The notes beneath the pieces are model-generated. The model saw only the letters and a list, made by a program, of their open reading frames with translations. It was not told the DNA's origin and searched no databases. A DNA stretch of 64,000 bases, taken from Odontocerum albicorne (lineage: Eukaryota; Arthropoda; Insecta; Trichoptera; Odontoceridae). The position numbers and the translations under genes were made by a program. The DNA is taken from positions 28,110,699 through 28,174,698 of the forward strand of contig OX463848.1 of NCBI GenBank assembly GCA_949825065.1, read 5' to 3'. Shown here one piece after another: positions 1-11,106 of the stretch (position 1 is the first letter of the stretch; the number at the start of each line of letters is the position of its first letter).

Positions 1-288
1 CCCACAAGGCAAAGTCCACCCAGCAATGGCTAGAAATTCATACACCAGAGTTTATTTAAGCTGAAGATCAGCCTTCTGGAAGCCCAGATTTAAATCCACT
101 GGACTACAAATTGTGATCAACATGGATAACATGGCCTGTAGCAGACGACATCCAAATTTGGAGAGTCTGAAACAATCATTGAAGAAAGCAGTGGCCAATT
201 TTCCAATGGACATCGTGCGTACTGCCGATGAGATTGGCAGTCACGTTTAAAGGCTTGTGTGAAGGCAAGGGGAGGACATTTTGAAAAA
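1..288 (+). pseudogene. Tc1/mariner-superfamily transposase, C-terminal remnant
   Basis: One frame reads HKAKSTQQWLEIHTPEF, then SGSPDLNPLDYKL, and after a small shift RRHPNLESLKQSLKKAV. The SPDLNPLDY block is the third catalytic-Asp region of Tc1/mariner DDE transposases, and the rest resembles their C-terminal tail. Stop codons follow EFI and YKL, and a frame change lies near base 130, so the copy is dead. The element begins beyond the left edge, so its full length and ends cannot be judged. It lies downstream of LUC7L3 exon 2, probably inside an intron of that gene. Confidence 0.7.
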
Positions 289-634
289 GATGTATGTTTT
301 CATTTAAAATGATATATGTGTAAGTCTAACAATATAATAAATAATTCGTAAGATTCACTGTTTTTTTATAATAATTCAAACACTTTGTAACAGAATTTAT
401 GACAAGACTAGGTAGAATTGTCTACATTTTGTTTAACATCTAAGATATGAAACACGGACTCAAATAATACACATGTTTTGTTTTTGTTTGTGCACATAGC
501 CTGTAAATAAATTAAACCATATTTCTTAAGACGGTATCATTGATCTTGGCTACGGATCCCACCAAAAACATTTATTCGTAATAGTTGAACTTGTAAGGAG
601 ATGAAAATACGAAGGAAAAAAAATATTTACTTAC

Positions 635-1018
635 GTTCGACCTCGGCGATCATGTTTTGACAAAATCTTAAAAATTCATCTTGATAAAATATTTTTTTAC
701 TGCTAGGTTCGGCTCTTTCAAAGAGGTCTTTCACTTCGTCGTCATGGATACGGGGGCAAGTCCCTAAATCCGCCCTCGTATTAACAAATAAATCGTGTGG
801 ACAAAATTTCACCATATAATATTTACAATACTGAAAAAATATAAGAAAAGCTCATTTATTCAAGAAGCATCAACGGTCAATACAACACAAGGCATCGCTA
901 TAACGCAACTCACCTGCGGATCTTCCCAGTTCAATTTTTGAGTTTTTTCATTAGGATTTGTATTTCTGTTTCTTCCCATCAACTCATCTAGCAATTGAGC
1001 AGCTGCTAATACAGCCAT
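635..1018 (-). CDS. LUC7L3: LUC7-like protein 3 (CROP-type U1 snRNP/splicing factor), first two exons
   Basis: Exon 1 is 1018-914: ATG, 35 codons, starting MAVLAAAQLLDELMGRNRN, with donor CAG|GTGAGT. Exon 2 is 830-635: acceptor TTTTTTCAG, donor GAAC|GTAAGT. The reading frame is continuous across the 83-base intron. The product matches the LUC7L3 N-terminus: AAQLLDELMGR, then YCKYYMVKFCPHDLF and LGTCPRIHD, which form the first CCCH zinc finger, and FLRFCQNMIAEVER at the end. LUC7 proteins bind U1 snRNP and influence 5' splice-site choice in the nucleus. The remaining exons (second zinc finger, RS tail) lie off the left edge. The start is chosen because human LUC7L3 begins at the same point. 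The alternative is LUC7L/LUC7L2, but the NTR-DLG and VERK signature favours LUC7L3. Confidence 0.88.
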
Positions 1019-1714
1019 TATATATGTTTTGTTATAATTCGTCTACAATTAAATATATACAATCGAGAGAAACCACAGCAATTAAAATCAGAGATACTAA
1101 AACCATCCATCCCTTGACGGCCCGCAACCAAACCATAAACATCAAGTTATAGACTATTATAGACAATAAGATAGATCAGTGGCGCATGCTGATCGATAAT
1201 GAATTATTCTTCATAAACAATCATTATTTTATTTTCAAACAATTTAGCTTGTTCTTTTATTAGTAGCGAATCCTATCTACTCGTAGTTGTACAAAACAAA
1301 ATCGATATTCACTTACTAGTTACTCTACAATATTTCTTCCAATTTATTATGGATTTCATACAACTGGGTTGAGAATAGGGCAGGCACAACGTAATTTTTC
1401 ATAAAACATGTATACATTAAAAAAATTATCCATTAGACTGACTATCAAGTGAACTTAACGTAGTCTGTAGAATGATAATGGTATAAGAATGTTTGCATAC
1501 ATTTTTTGTTCACTTCATGATGTGCAGCTTTTTAGACCATTGATTCATAATTTTCAAGATTGTACAACTACGTTGTGAGTCAGATTGGAATCCGATTTAA
1601 TCGTATTAAATCCTCTCCTGTGGTGACAAGCAACCCAGTTTTTTTTATCTACTGAGTCAACGGTTAACGTGGCTAAGGCGAAGAGAGACGTTTTTCTTCC
1701 AACTTATAGTACAT
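1019..1714. other. upstream region of LUC7L3, no feature recognised
   Basis: AT-rich sequence directly upstream of the LUC7L3 start. No TATA box at a clear spacing, no coding exon and no repeat family was recognised. Confidence 0.5.
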
Positions 1715-2335
1715 TCTAAAACAATTTCAAAATGCTTTTCTTTATCTTGCTCAACACATCAGCCTTAAGCTCACAATCATCCTTTATAACTTCATTCTGT
1801 ATTCTGTTATACATTGTCATCCTTTGTATTATTCTCAGTGCACGCATTTCTATAAAAATTATTCAACTCTTTTCAATCTTTTTCACATCCACCTTTTACT
1901 CCCATACTTCAAAGATGTTGCTAAAATACGGTTGTAGGCTAAAATACGGTTGTAATCCTAACAGATTTTGATAGTGCCCGGTTCGAGTATATGTGATTTA
2001 GTACCCCATTGACTGCTTCCACAAATAGGAGAAGTTCTCAACTTACTCCAATCTTTCAATGTTGATATATTTTTCTTTACACACTTTCTTTCACCATACC
2101 CTTGAATTTCGTAACATTAATTCTCAGATCTTTCCCTCCACATTTCATGTATAATTTAGTTATCAAACTATTTAATTTATTTTAATTTTTCACTAAAGCT
2201 AACATGTCATCAGCGTACAGCAATCCAAATACATTATTATTTGACATTTGTATACCACTCATTGACCTCCATAGTTCCTTCACACATGAATCGACGTAAA
2301 TATTAAACAAGAGAGACATCACGCATCTTTACTTT
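1715..2335 (-). pseudogene. non-LTR retrotransposon (LINE) reverse transcriptase remnant, copy 1
   Basis: Read on the minus strand from 2335, the frames give MSLLFNIYVDSCVKELW, then FGLLYADDMLAL (the YADD catalytic box of reverse transcriptase), GKDLRINVTKFKGMV, and near 1800 a segment matching NRIQNEVIKDDCELKADVL. The latter is the post-RT region shared with the copy at 39.3-40.1 kb. Several stops and frame changes interrupt it. No ends or poly-A tail are clear, so it is a truncated, dead copy. Confidence 0.75.
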
Positions 2336-2424
2336 ACCCCTTTTGAAATATTTAATCACTCAGTCAAGGCATCATTCATTAAATTATATATGCTTTACTT
2401 TCTCTTTTTTATTCATATTTAATT

Positions 2425-2795
2425 TTTTTATAATAATTCATGGCATGGAAATAGAATCATTATTTCCAGGTTCGTAGTTTTCTTCCATTACAGAGAGTTT
2501 ATTTTTTTTTTTGGAACGGCGACGAGCTTTCTCGGCGTAAGAACAACTCCACACGACATCCTCAAAAATCTTCACCCATCACACCAAATAATTTATTTCG
2601 GCTTTACAATGTCACCATCCAACATAAACATCACCCCTTTAAAAACCAAAGACACTCAGCAAACATAAACATCGCCCCTATAAAAACTAAAATGACGAAA
2701 TCTACTTTGAAAAAAAGATTATCTGAATTATTATGAAAACGTCAACCCGTTCATTGATAGGCACCCGCTCCTTTTTATTTTTATACTTGCCTAGT
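2425..2795. repeat. unclassified dispersed repeat, copy 1
   Basis: This stretch is collinear with 13455-13775. Shared landmarks in order: ATAATTCATGGCATGGAAATA, TCATTATTTCCAGGTTC, CTCAAAAATCTTCACCCAT, CACCAAATAATTTATT, CAACCCGTTCATTGATAGGC. No terminal repeats or coding potential were recognised, so the class is unknown. Confidence 0.6.
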
Positions 2796-3711
2796 GTTAC
2801 CCGTACCCAATCTGGTCTATGTGCAATTTCTCCAATTGTCAGAAACAGTTGGAAAGGAAACCGGGTTGTCTTGCCGGCAAAAATACGGTTATTTCTTGTA
2901 AGTAATGAGTTTTTCCAGATCTTAATTTTTTTACATAATTGCACTTCAAACTGATAAAAAAGTTAATTTAGCAATAATGAATTGTACTTCAGTGTTGGAT
3001 TTGCATTATTAAACTTTTCGCAGTTTTGCGTATCAAGTGAATTATAAAAGTTCTGTGTATTGCCATGTTTTATTTAAAGGTCTGGACTTTAGCTTACGAT
3101 ATTTTGTTTTATCAATATTTTATAAGGATTACTTAAGATGACAATCAAAGTAACTCAGAAAGGAATATTTATATCCCTCATGTTTTAATATGATCCACAT
3201 AACATATATTGTAAAATAGTGATGCTATAATTCTCAAGTTGAGCCGAATGAACCACAAAAGACAATATGTGATGCGTTGGAATGCAAAACATTCTCCCAT
3301 CGCTAGATGGGAGGGACAATCCATGCGGAGAGAGAAATTTGACTAGAAAACATTTTTTACAGAGATATGGAAGACAGTTTGGGTTATACAACACTCCATT
3401 GTCTTATTTTAAGGCATTCTAGCCTGCAATGATATTCAGATACATGACTGTAAATTTCAGGTTAAAAATAAATCAAATATATATTTTTTAGAATCTTTAC
3501 CTACCCACCAATTCAACACCAGCATCAATAAGGCAAACTTTTCTGCAGTCGATTAAAGGCAAAATGATGCTTTGAGTTAGCAAGATTCTACTATGGATAA
3601 GATTGTGCACTCTTTTTAGAGAAGGGAAACTTCCTTAGGTTTTACTTAGCTTGCAGATATGATTATACCGTTGTAAAAAATCATCGATAGAGGTTTCTAG
3701 GTCCTTGAAAT
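2796..3711. other. intergenic, no feature recognised
   Basis: AT-rich sequence; short ORFs on both strands look like chance. Confidence 0.5.
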
Positions 3712-4175
3712 GTAGTAGTTCGTCCTTATCTGTTGTAGATACATTCTAAGACTCCCAGTGGATGCCTGAAATTGCAAATAGTATCGAACCCTGTATATAC
3801 TATTCATACATGCATATCTATGATAAATTTTCATTTATGTTAGACGCAATAAGAAATTAACAATAACTAATGATAAAATAGAATTTTTTTAACAATATAC
3901 TCGAATAAAAGTTATATGAATTTGGTCTTTCTCTTTAAATATGTCTTATTGTACTGTACTTACCCTCCTTCATGTTATGATGAGGTGATGATAGTGATGT
4001 GTTGAGGTGAGATGTATGACGATGAGATGAAGTAACTATCATTTACAGGAATTGTGGTGACATAGTGTTAGGGTACTTTTGACCTTCTGGTGATATGTTA
4101 GAATTTTTCATTTAATATTTTCGAACTGCTGTTGACCGCAGGTAACTGAAACTGCGAATAAAGGGAGACTACTGT
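3712..4175. mobile_element. Tigger-like (TcMar-Tigger) non-autonomous DNA transposon
   Basis: The left end reads TAGTAGTTCGTCCTTATCTG. The right end, reverse complemented, reads CAGTAGTCTCCCTTTATTCG, so the ends form a diverged terminal inverted repeat beginning (C/T)AGTAGT, with TA at the right flank (4174-4175). Inside are CCCAGTGGATGCCTGAAATTG, ATAGTATCGAACCCTGTATA and TTATTGTACTGTACTTACC. These resemble at the nucleotide level the non-autonomous Tigger family of vertebrate genomes, recalled from memory rather than searched. No transposase is encoded. Confidence 0.65.
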
Positions 4176-6256
4176 ATCCGGAATACGTAACCACATACTC
4201 GTAGTAATTGACTTAAAGTGAGATTTGATCAGTTAGTTTTTTGGCAGAAGATCCTGACTCCCACTATGATGGTTTGAGATTAATGATTCACAATCAAGAT
4301 GTTCTCCTTAGACCACTGTGTGATGTTGCTCAGATCATGGTTCATGATATTTGTAGGAGTTAAGATTGGGTAAAAAAACAGTATATAATTGTAAGTCATT
4401 AGAATACAAGTGGTGGTTAAATTATAATACATGGTTATCGAGTTACTGAAAATAAAGTGGAAAAAATCCCCCTTGGACACCTGCGGTCAAAAATAATTCA
4501 TCATACAGTTTATTTGATAACTTTGATTGTTGTTTAAGACCATGCAGATAACTCTTGAACTAAGTGAAAACAAGATTAATGAACTTATATATATATATAT
4601 GTATACATAAAGATTCAGGTTTGGTATTGAAAGGTCACTTTTTATCCAGGAATAGATTTTTGCTTGTTTCATGTCAGAAAAATGTCACCGCATGATGGAC
4701 GTTGTTTGACTTCAGTCACCCAATTTTTGGTCTTTGGTTTGGTTTGGGTGTGGTGACAGGATTAATGAAAGGTATGTTAGTTATGTTTTTCATAAATTAT
4801 TGATTAACAATAATATAAAATGGTTTTGCCGCGTGCGATACATATTTTTACTAAACGTAATATTGCAATGGTAGCATCAAATTGATATGTAGTGGATTGA
4901 CTTGGTGGGATAGAGAAGTTTAAATATATTCGCTGATGAAACAATCCAGAAACCAATATGACAGTGTTCCGAGAATCTCTGAAAATACGTTTTCATGTAA
5001 TTTGTTTTGTACATACTTTTTGTTACAAAACATGCATGTGGCCAATCAAGTCTTGATTGGCCTCACACATAACATACTTGGTTCATTTTTACTTTACTGT
5101 CTGTACTCGTGTGTTTGCTATTCTTATCAATTATGAACTATCAATTATATATAACGCAATCATTCATAACAACTTGGTTGGTTTTACTCCACACTATAAA
5201 CACTGTCTATCAGCAGCGTTGCAGTCTGAAATTTCCCTTAACTGCTCGACATGCTTCACCATAGTACATTTTCATTAAAGTCAAAGTCTCCCTACTTCTC
5301 TTCCAAGTATCAGTGGAGTTTTTTTTGGTACCATTGCATTTTACACCCTCTGGGCGGCTGGCCCTTCTTATCCTAGTCAGAGCAATTTTATATGTTAATC
5401 TAAGTTTCTGGTGAATGATTTCATTTATAAGATTTATCCATCATAGCTCCTCAAGTGTCCATTGTTTTAAAATTGAATTAGGTGAAACAAATTAGCTAAT
5501 ATTCATATTGTAATCGGTCTGGTCAACAAATGGCACTCTAATAGTGCTTTTCAAAATTATTTTAGATGCTAAGACTACAATCAATTCAGATAAGAAATGG
5601 TATGAAAAAAACACTGGAATTGAATTTTGGGACACTGGAGCATTCTTGTAATGAGTGATTTGTCACCTTGACCAGATTTGTCCAATATTTCCAAAACTTA
5701 CTATTTCCTTGCACAATAGGTCTCTCCATTGAGCCTTCAGATAATTTGGCCGAAGTATAACAGAATCTTGATCTGAATAGTCTAGTACTACATCTCGAGA
5801 GCTTCTGGTAATCTCTCAATTTCAGGATTGACGTCTTTCCATCATACAAATAGATTGAGAATACCAATGACTTCATATGATGCACTTTAGTATTCTTCAT
5901 GATATTTCTACCGTACTGTATTTTCCTGACTTTCTACAGCAGATCTGGTCATTACACTCCTTCGAACTCATGTTTGAAATTAAAGATCTCAAGTAACTTT
6001 TCAATTAGCAATCTGTAAAATGTTTTGTCGATTCTTATTAGCATGGTCAACTATCAGAACCTTAATTTTTTCCTTATTGATGGTGAGGCTGAAAGTGAGA
6101 TTAGTAAACTCCAAAGCAGTGTAGGTCTCCATTTTCTCTTCCGACTGAGCAGAGTTGTGCTGCGGTCGGCATATTGTAGATTTGAAATTCAATTTCCGCC
6201 CATCCTTATGCCTTTGTCTAATTTTCCAGCACTTTTCTCATTATATATTCAGTATA
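4176..6256. other. intergenic, no gene recognised
   Basis: A short AT microsatellite lies at about 4577-4600 and a perfect short palindrome at 5040-5062. ORFs at 4936-5278, 5586-5900 and 6001-6303 overlap one another on opposite strands and show no recognisable motif. Confidence 0.5.
5040..5062. repeat. perfect 11-bp-arm palindrome
   Basis: GGCCAATCAAG, one central T, then CTTGATTGGCC. The arms are perfectly complementary. Function unknown; it could be a transposon footprint or a protein-binding palindrome. Confidence 0.85.
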
Positions 6257-7637
6257 CCAGGTCTGTAAATATGAAACCGGAATTTGCTCATAGATTGCTC
6301 TAGTTGTCAATGTGGTGACTGTCAAACCGCGTCATTGGCGCCTAATTCTTGTATTTACATTTGTTAAAAACGTTTAACTCACAACAATACAAGTTTAATA
6401 CAACTACATATGTTTTCATAGCGTTGAACATGTCTGTTTTTGTACCTGAAAACTACGATTTGCGGACAGCATTGATTTTCTGTTACCATTTGAAGAACAC
6501 TGCTGCAGAATCGCATCGAATGCTTGTCGAAGCTTACGTTGAGCATGCTCTTGGTAAATCACAGTGCTTTTAGTGGTTTAAAAAATTCAAAAGTGGCGAT
6601 ATTGATGTGAGAAACAGGGAACGTGGAAGACCACCGAGAAAGTTTGAAGACGCCGAATTGCAAGCATTGTTGAATGAGCATGATGCTCAAACGCAATAAC
6701 AACTTGCGGATCAATTAAATGTGACACGAGAAGCTGTCTCCATATGTTTGAAGGTCATGGGAAAGATCCAGAAGGTGGGAATATGGGTTCCACATGAACT
6801 GAAACCAGCGACATCGACTGCAAGGCCAAATCGCTATGGACGGAAGACAATGCTCTGTGTTTGGTGGGATCAGAAGGGTGTTAACTACATGAACTGAATG
6901 AAAACCGAAAGTGACAGCAGGAAAACCGAAAAAACATTTGCTAAATGCTGCTCGCCAGGTACAAAAGAAAATCATTTCTCCATCGAATTGTGACTGGCGA
7001 TGAAAAATGGATATATTTCGAGAATCCCAAGCGTAAAAGATCATGGGTAACTCCAAGCAAACCGGCGACATCGACTGCAAGTACAAATCACTATGGATGG
7101 AAGACAATGCTCTGTGTTTGATGGGATCAGAAGGGTGTTATCTATTATGAGCTGCTAAAACCTGGCGAAACCGTTAATATTAAACGCTATCGACAACAAA
7201 TGATGGATTTTAACCAAGCATTGTGTGAAAAACGACCAGAATATTAAAAGAGGCAACACAAAGTGATTTTGCTTCATGATAATGCACCATCGCACACAGC
7301 AAAACCAGTCAAGGAAACGATTGAGGCATTTAGTTGGCAAATATTTTTGCATGCGGCTTACTCACCAGACTTGGCTCCATCCGATTACTACTTATTTGCA
7401 TCGATGGGACACACACTTGTTGAGCAGCGCTTTACTTCTTACGAAAATGGCTCGATGATTGGTTTGCCTCAAAAGAGCAACAGTTTTTTTGGCGTGGCAT
7501 CCACAAATTGCCAGAGAGATGAAAAAAATGTGTAGTTAGCGATGGGCAATACTTGGAACAAAATATTTTTTACCATTTTCATACAATAAATGTGTATTTT
7601 CTATAAAAAAAATCCAGTTTCATATTTACAGACCTGA
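6257..7637 (+). mobile_element. mariner element with defective transposase and internal partial duplication
   Basis: TIRs are CCAGGTCTGTAAATATGAAA at 6257 and its inverted match ending at 7637, flanked by TA (6255-6256 and 7638-7639). The transposase begins at 6430 (MSVFVPENYDLRTALIF). It keeps the three DD34D blocks IVTGDEKW, LLHDNAPSH and YSPDLAPSDYYLF. In-frame stops occur after KSQCF and after DAQTQ. A stretch at about 6804-6898 is a second copy of 7062-7143 (the PATSTA...MLCVWWDQKG region) inserted after VPHELK, which breaks the frame. The rest reaches a normal C-terminus. The copy is not autonomous. Confidence 0.9.
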
Positions 7638-7973
7638 TATATATTGAACTTTAGTGAGATAATATATCCTTGGCGAACACTTACCCAAGTATGAAAGCTT
7701 TCTAAATTGATATTTTCTATCCTGACTTCAGCTGAACTATCCTTAAACAATTGACTGATTAGGTAAACCAAATTGAAACTAAATATATCTTACCTACTTC
7801 AAATTTAATATTATTATTTTTTTTCTCATTGTCATTCAAATTACTCGAACCTTTATATAAACTAAAATTAAAAAGTAATTTGTCAAAAGGTCCCTTGAAA
7901 AAGACATTCTGTACTTCAAATATAATTACATAAAATTTGTTTCTAATTTAACCTCAAGAATATTTCTATAATA

Positions 7974-9172
7974 CAGAATGGGGTGTAAATCTTGGTACTA
8001 AAATAAATTTAATTACTTTATTTTTAGTAAATTCAATTTTTTTGAAAAGCATTTTTTTTTAAATATAATATGGTTTAAATGTCTCTCATGGTCATTAACA
8101 CGATGCCTTCCTTGAACTTAAACATTGTTTATCACAGTTGCTAATGTATCTTGGGATATGACTACAAAAAGGGCTCTGATTGATGCCTTCAGCTCATTCT
8201 TATTGTGTGGCCTGGTTTATACACCTGTTTGAAATAATCTCATGAATAGAAATCTGGAGCAGTGAGATCTGGTAATCTTGGAGGCCATCAATGCATACTG
8301 TTCCATGAGAATATCTTTTCACCAAATTTCTACACAAAGCATCCTTATGGATCTTGTCAAGTGTAATCTTGTTGAAACTACATTTTTTAATGCAATCCGT
8401 CGGCCCGATTCGAGGAAGAGAATTTGTTTCAACATCGCTAAATAACTCTCCCGATTTACTGTTATGGTTGCACCATTTTGTTATAAAAAACATGGACCAA
8501 TAATGCACTTGGCCGATACCGCACACCATACAGTAACTCGTTATGGATGTAATTTTTGTTGCTGAAATTTTTGGGCATTTTCCATAGCCCAAAGTTGCTT
8601 TGTTAACATTACCGTTAATGTCGAAATGGGCCTCGTCTGACATAAACAAGCAATTAATAAAGTTTGGATTTTTCGACAAAATTCTAGGTGAACTGGCAGG
8701 TCCCCTGGATTTCGACTTTGTGCCAGTTGAGTTTTGTAAAGAAATAAATTCATATTCTTGTGCAATATACGAGATACTTCATGGACTGATGCCAACCTCC
8801 AATGCCAATTGTCTGGTTGAAATTTGACAGATCACTTTGAATGGCGGGGGCCACTATGGTGATGTTATTCATTGTCCGAGCTGTCCCGTCTCGTTCGTAG
8901 GGTTTCCTTTGGACGTTTGCTGTTTCGTTGAACTGTTCCGTAATCCGCATTATAGTCCATCTGGTCAGAATATCCTGTTTTCTTTCATTTCTCAGTGCGC
9001 ATTGTACTGTAATCTGTAATTTTAATTCAAAATAAAGTTGAACCACTCTAATTCATTCTGTTTCGAAATATCTCTCAATCATAAAAAATTTAATGTATTG
9101 CAATTATTCTAAAACAAAAATTATGAAAATTACTTAAATTAATTTTTGTGGCAAGATTCATGCCCCACCCTG
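7974..9172 (-). mobile_element. HTH/DDE (DUF4817-like) transposon, decayed, copy A
   Basis: Ends are CAGAATGGGGTGTAAATCTT at 7974 and, inverted, CAGGGTGGGGCATGAATCTT at 9172, flanked by TA (7972-7973 and 9173-9174). Read leftward, the minus strand gives a degraded transposase: VVQLYFELKLQITVQCALR (HTH start), then QSDLSNFNQTIGIGGWHQSM, LLIACLCQ region, PPRLPDLTAPDFYS (the third DDE-Asp block) and FKQVYKPGHTI. The order matches insect transposases that start MERY(T/S)NAE and carry the DUF4817 domain. Many stops make it a pseudogene. Confidence 0.8.
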
Positions 9173-9377
9173 TACCTATGGTAAATTATACAAGTATGTT
9201 ATATGCGCCAGTGTTCAATCTACACATCCTTGTTTATATTCATCCAAGCGTAAATAATATTTGTCGTATAAAGCTGCTTATTATGAAATTCATTGTTTCA
9301 CACACAGGGCATTGTTATTTTTTCAATGAAAATTGTCAACTTAAGAGATATCCAATAGAAGGCCTGCAATTATAATA

Positions 9378-9830
9378 CCGAGTGGAGAATGTTATCTTGC
9401 GACAAAAATAAACTTAAATATCTTTTTTATTTTTTATAATTTTTTTAAATGTGTTTTTAGAATAATTATAATCATTGAATTTTTAATAATGGAGAGATAT
9501 TCAAACGCAGAATTAATTAGGGTGGTCCAATTATATTATTAATTAAAGTCCCAGATTTCAGTACAACAAGCATTAAGAAAAGAAGAATGACGAGATAGAC
9601 CATAATGGTGTAGCAGTTCAAAGAGAATGAAAATGTCCAAAGGAAACCCTACAAGCGAGACTGGACAGCTCGAACAGCGAAGAACATCGCCACAGTGTCT
9701 GCCACCATTCAAAATGATCCGACAATTTCAACCAGGCAATTAGCATTGGAAGTTGGCATCAGTCGAAGGAGTGTGTCCCGTATATTGCACAAGGATTTGC
9801 ATGGTAAAACATTTTAACTCCATCGGGAGA
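9378..9830 (+). mobile_element. HTH/DDE (DUF4817-like) transposon, 5' part only, copy B
   Basis: The left terminus CCGAGTGGAGAATGTTATCT at 9378 is a diverged match to the TIR of copy A. From 9489 the frames read MERYSNAELIRVVQLYY, then QISVQQALRKEE, and further QLALEVGISRRSVSRIL in another frame, which is the N-terminal HTH region. Homology fades after about 9825; the catalytic part and right TIR are absent. It is oriented head to head with copy A, 205 bases away. Confidence 0.75.
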
Positions 9831-10194
9831 TGTTGATTTTGATTGTCAAATGGGGATTTTCACATTCAGCAATTGTTAAATCTTTCTGATTCGTTGAAAA
9901 AAATTGATGTACATAATGAAATTTTTACAATAATGCAATTCTTCATAAAGTGTTCCTGCATTAGTTGTTCCAACTAATGTAAAAGGTGCATTATGAGGAT
10001 GACTTGACATTAATTGTGCAAGTCATTATCACAAACATACATCAGAATTATATGGTAACAACTATAATTTCAATCTATGGTTTTATGATCAGTACCTGAA
10101 TGTTTTTAATAAAAATCAATTTCATATCACAGCATGAGCACTCATTATGATTTCACATTTTGAAACTATCATTTTGAGACTTATGTAAGTCTTG
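9831..10194. other. intergenic, no feature recognised
   Basis: AT-rich sequence without recognisable coding or repeat signal. Confidence 0.45.
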
Positions 10195-10340
10195 TTCATG
10201 CTTGTCCGATAATGAGGTGAAAACCTTGAAACTAGTAAGGTTATACCGTTATGTTAAGTGGAATAAACAGTTTTTTACTAAACAAATTACAACGTTTTTA
10301 AACCTCTACAGTGTTAACGCCTTAACTATAAATATTATAT
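10195..10340 (+). mobile_element. Penelope-like element 3' end fragment (solo, with decayed hammerhead-like motif)
   Basis: The sequence from ATAATGAGGTGAAAACCTTG through GGTTATACCGTTATG, AAGTGGAATAAACAG and AAACCTCTACAGTGTTAACG to CTTAACTATAAA is collinear with 12612-12745 at the end of the larger element. The CTGAAGA core box of that copy is altered here (CCGATAA), so any ribozyme would be impaired. Confidence 0.65.
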
Positions 10341-10344
10341 TTAT

Positions 10345-10445
10345 TTTTATTTATTTTACACATGACAAGAAATTATATAATTTGCGAAAAAATAACAAGA
10401 AATTTAATTTGGACATAATTTTAATGGATCTGGGTTTGTTGCCTT
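10345..10445. repeat. short dispersed repeat, copy 1 (partner 19105-19205)
   Basis: Both copies share, in order, ATTTTACACATGACAAGAAAT, AATTTGCGAAAAAA, AATTTAATTTGGACA and AATTTTAATGG. No TIR or coding signal is visible. Confidence 0.6.
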
Positions 10446-10900
10446 TCATTTGTCGTGTTCCCAGTAAACTAGGCTTTTGCCTGTATCTCACTGAGGACAG
10501 TTATATTATTGTTCTTAGTTTCGCTTTGCATAAAAATCCTATGCGTACCACTATTTTCTAAATATACATTTATTTACTTTAAGTTACTCAATATCCTAAA
10601 GCTTAATTAAATATAATAGTATAAAAGTTTCAATTGGTGAGGTTACATTATGTTTTAGGTCATTTTTTTATCAATTCATTAAGAGAATCTGGTTAGGTGA
10701 AAGCGATTTCTATCTGCCAATAAGTTGCGAAATAATCATATTCATAATAGTCGAATTTCTGCTAACCAATCAGCTCATCTTGGATACATTAAACTGTTTT
10801 AATCCATGACAGATTTTAGAACAAAAACAAATATTTGTCTACATAGAAGTAAAAAAAAACAACATCTATCAATAATGGTAGAACTAGTGGAAAGAAAATA

Positions 10901-11106
10901 AAAACTTTCATGCAAATATCAATCTTAGGTACCTACTTTTGATTGGATTATTGCTTAGTAGTATTTTTATTCAACCAATAGTTTTAGAGCTTAATTTGAT
11001 AAGCTCTAAAACTGTTGGTTGAATGAAATTATTGCTAGGCAATAATCTCACCAGAAGCAGGTGCATAATGTTTTTATCAAATATTGAAAATTGCATGAAA
11101 GTTTTT
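10901..11106. repeat. foldback / snap-back MITE-like inverted repeat
   Basis: The outer arms AAAACTTTCATGCAA at 10901 and its complement ending at 11106 frame an inner near-perfect hairpin: TTCAACCAATAGTTTTAGAG (from 10973) pairs with CTCTAAAACTGTTGGTTGAA. Arms of roughly 90 bases pair imperfectly throughout. No ORF. Target-site duplications were not identified. Confidence 0.7.

Noticed and set aside
5586..5900. 104-codon minus-strand ORF between repeats
   Set aside because: No recognisable domain and no neighbouring exon; overlaps nothing conserved.
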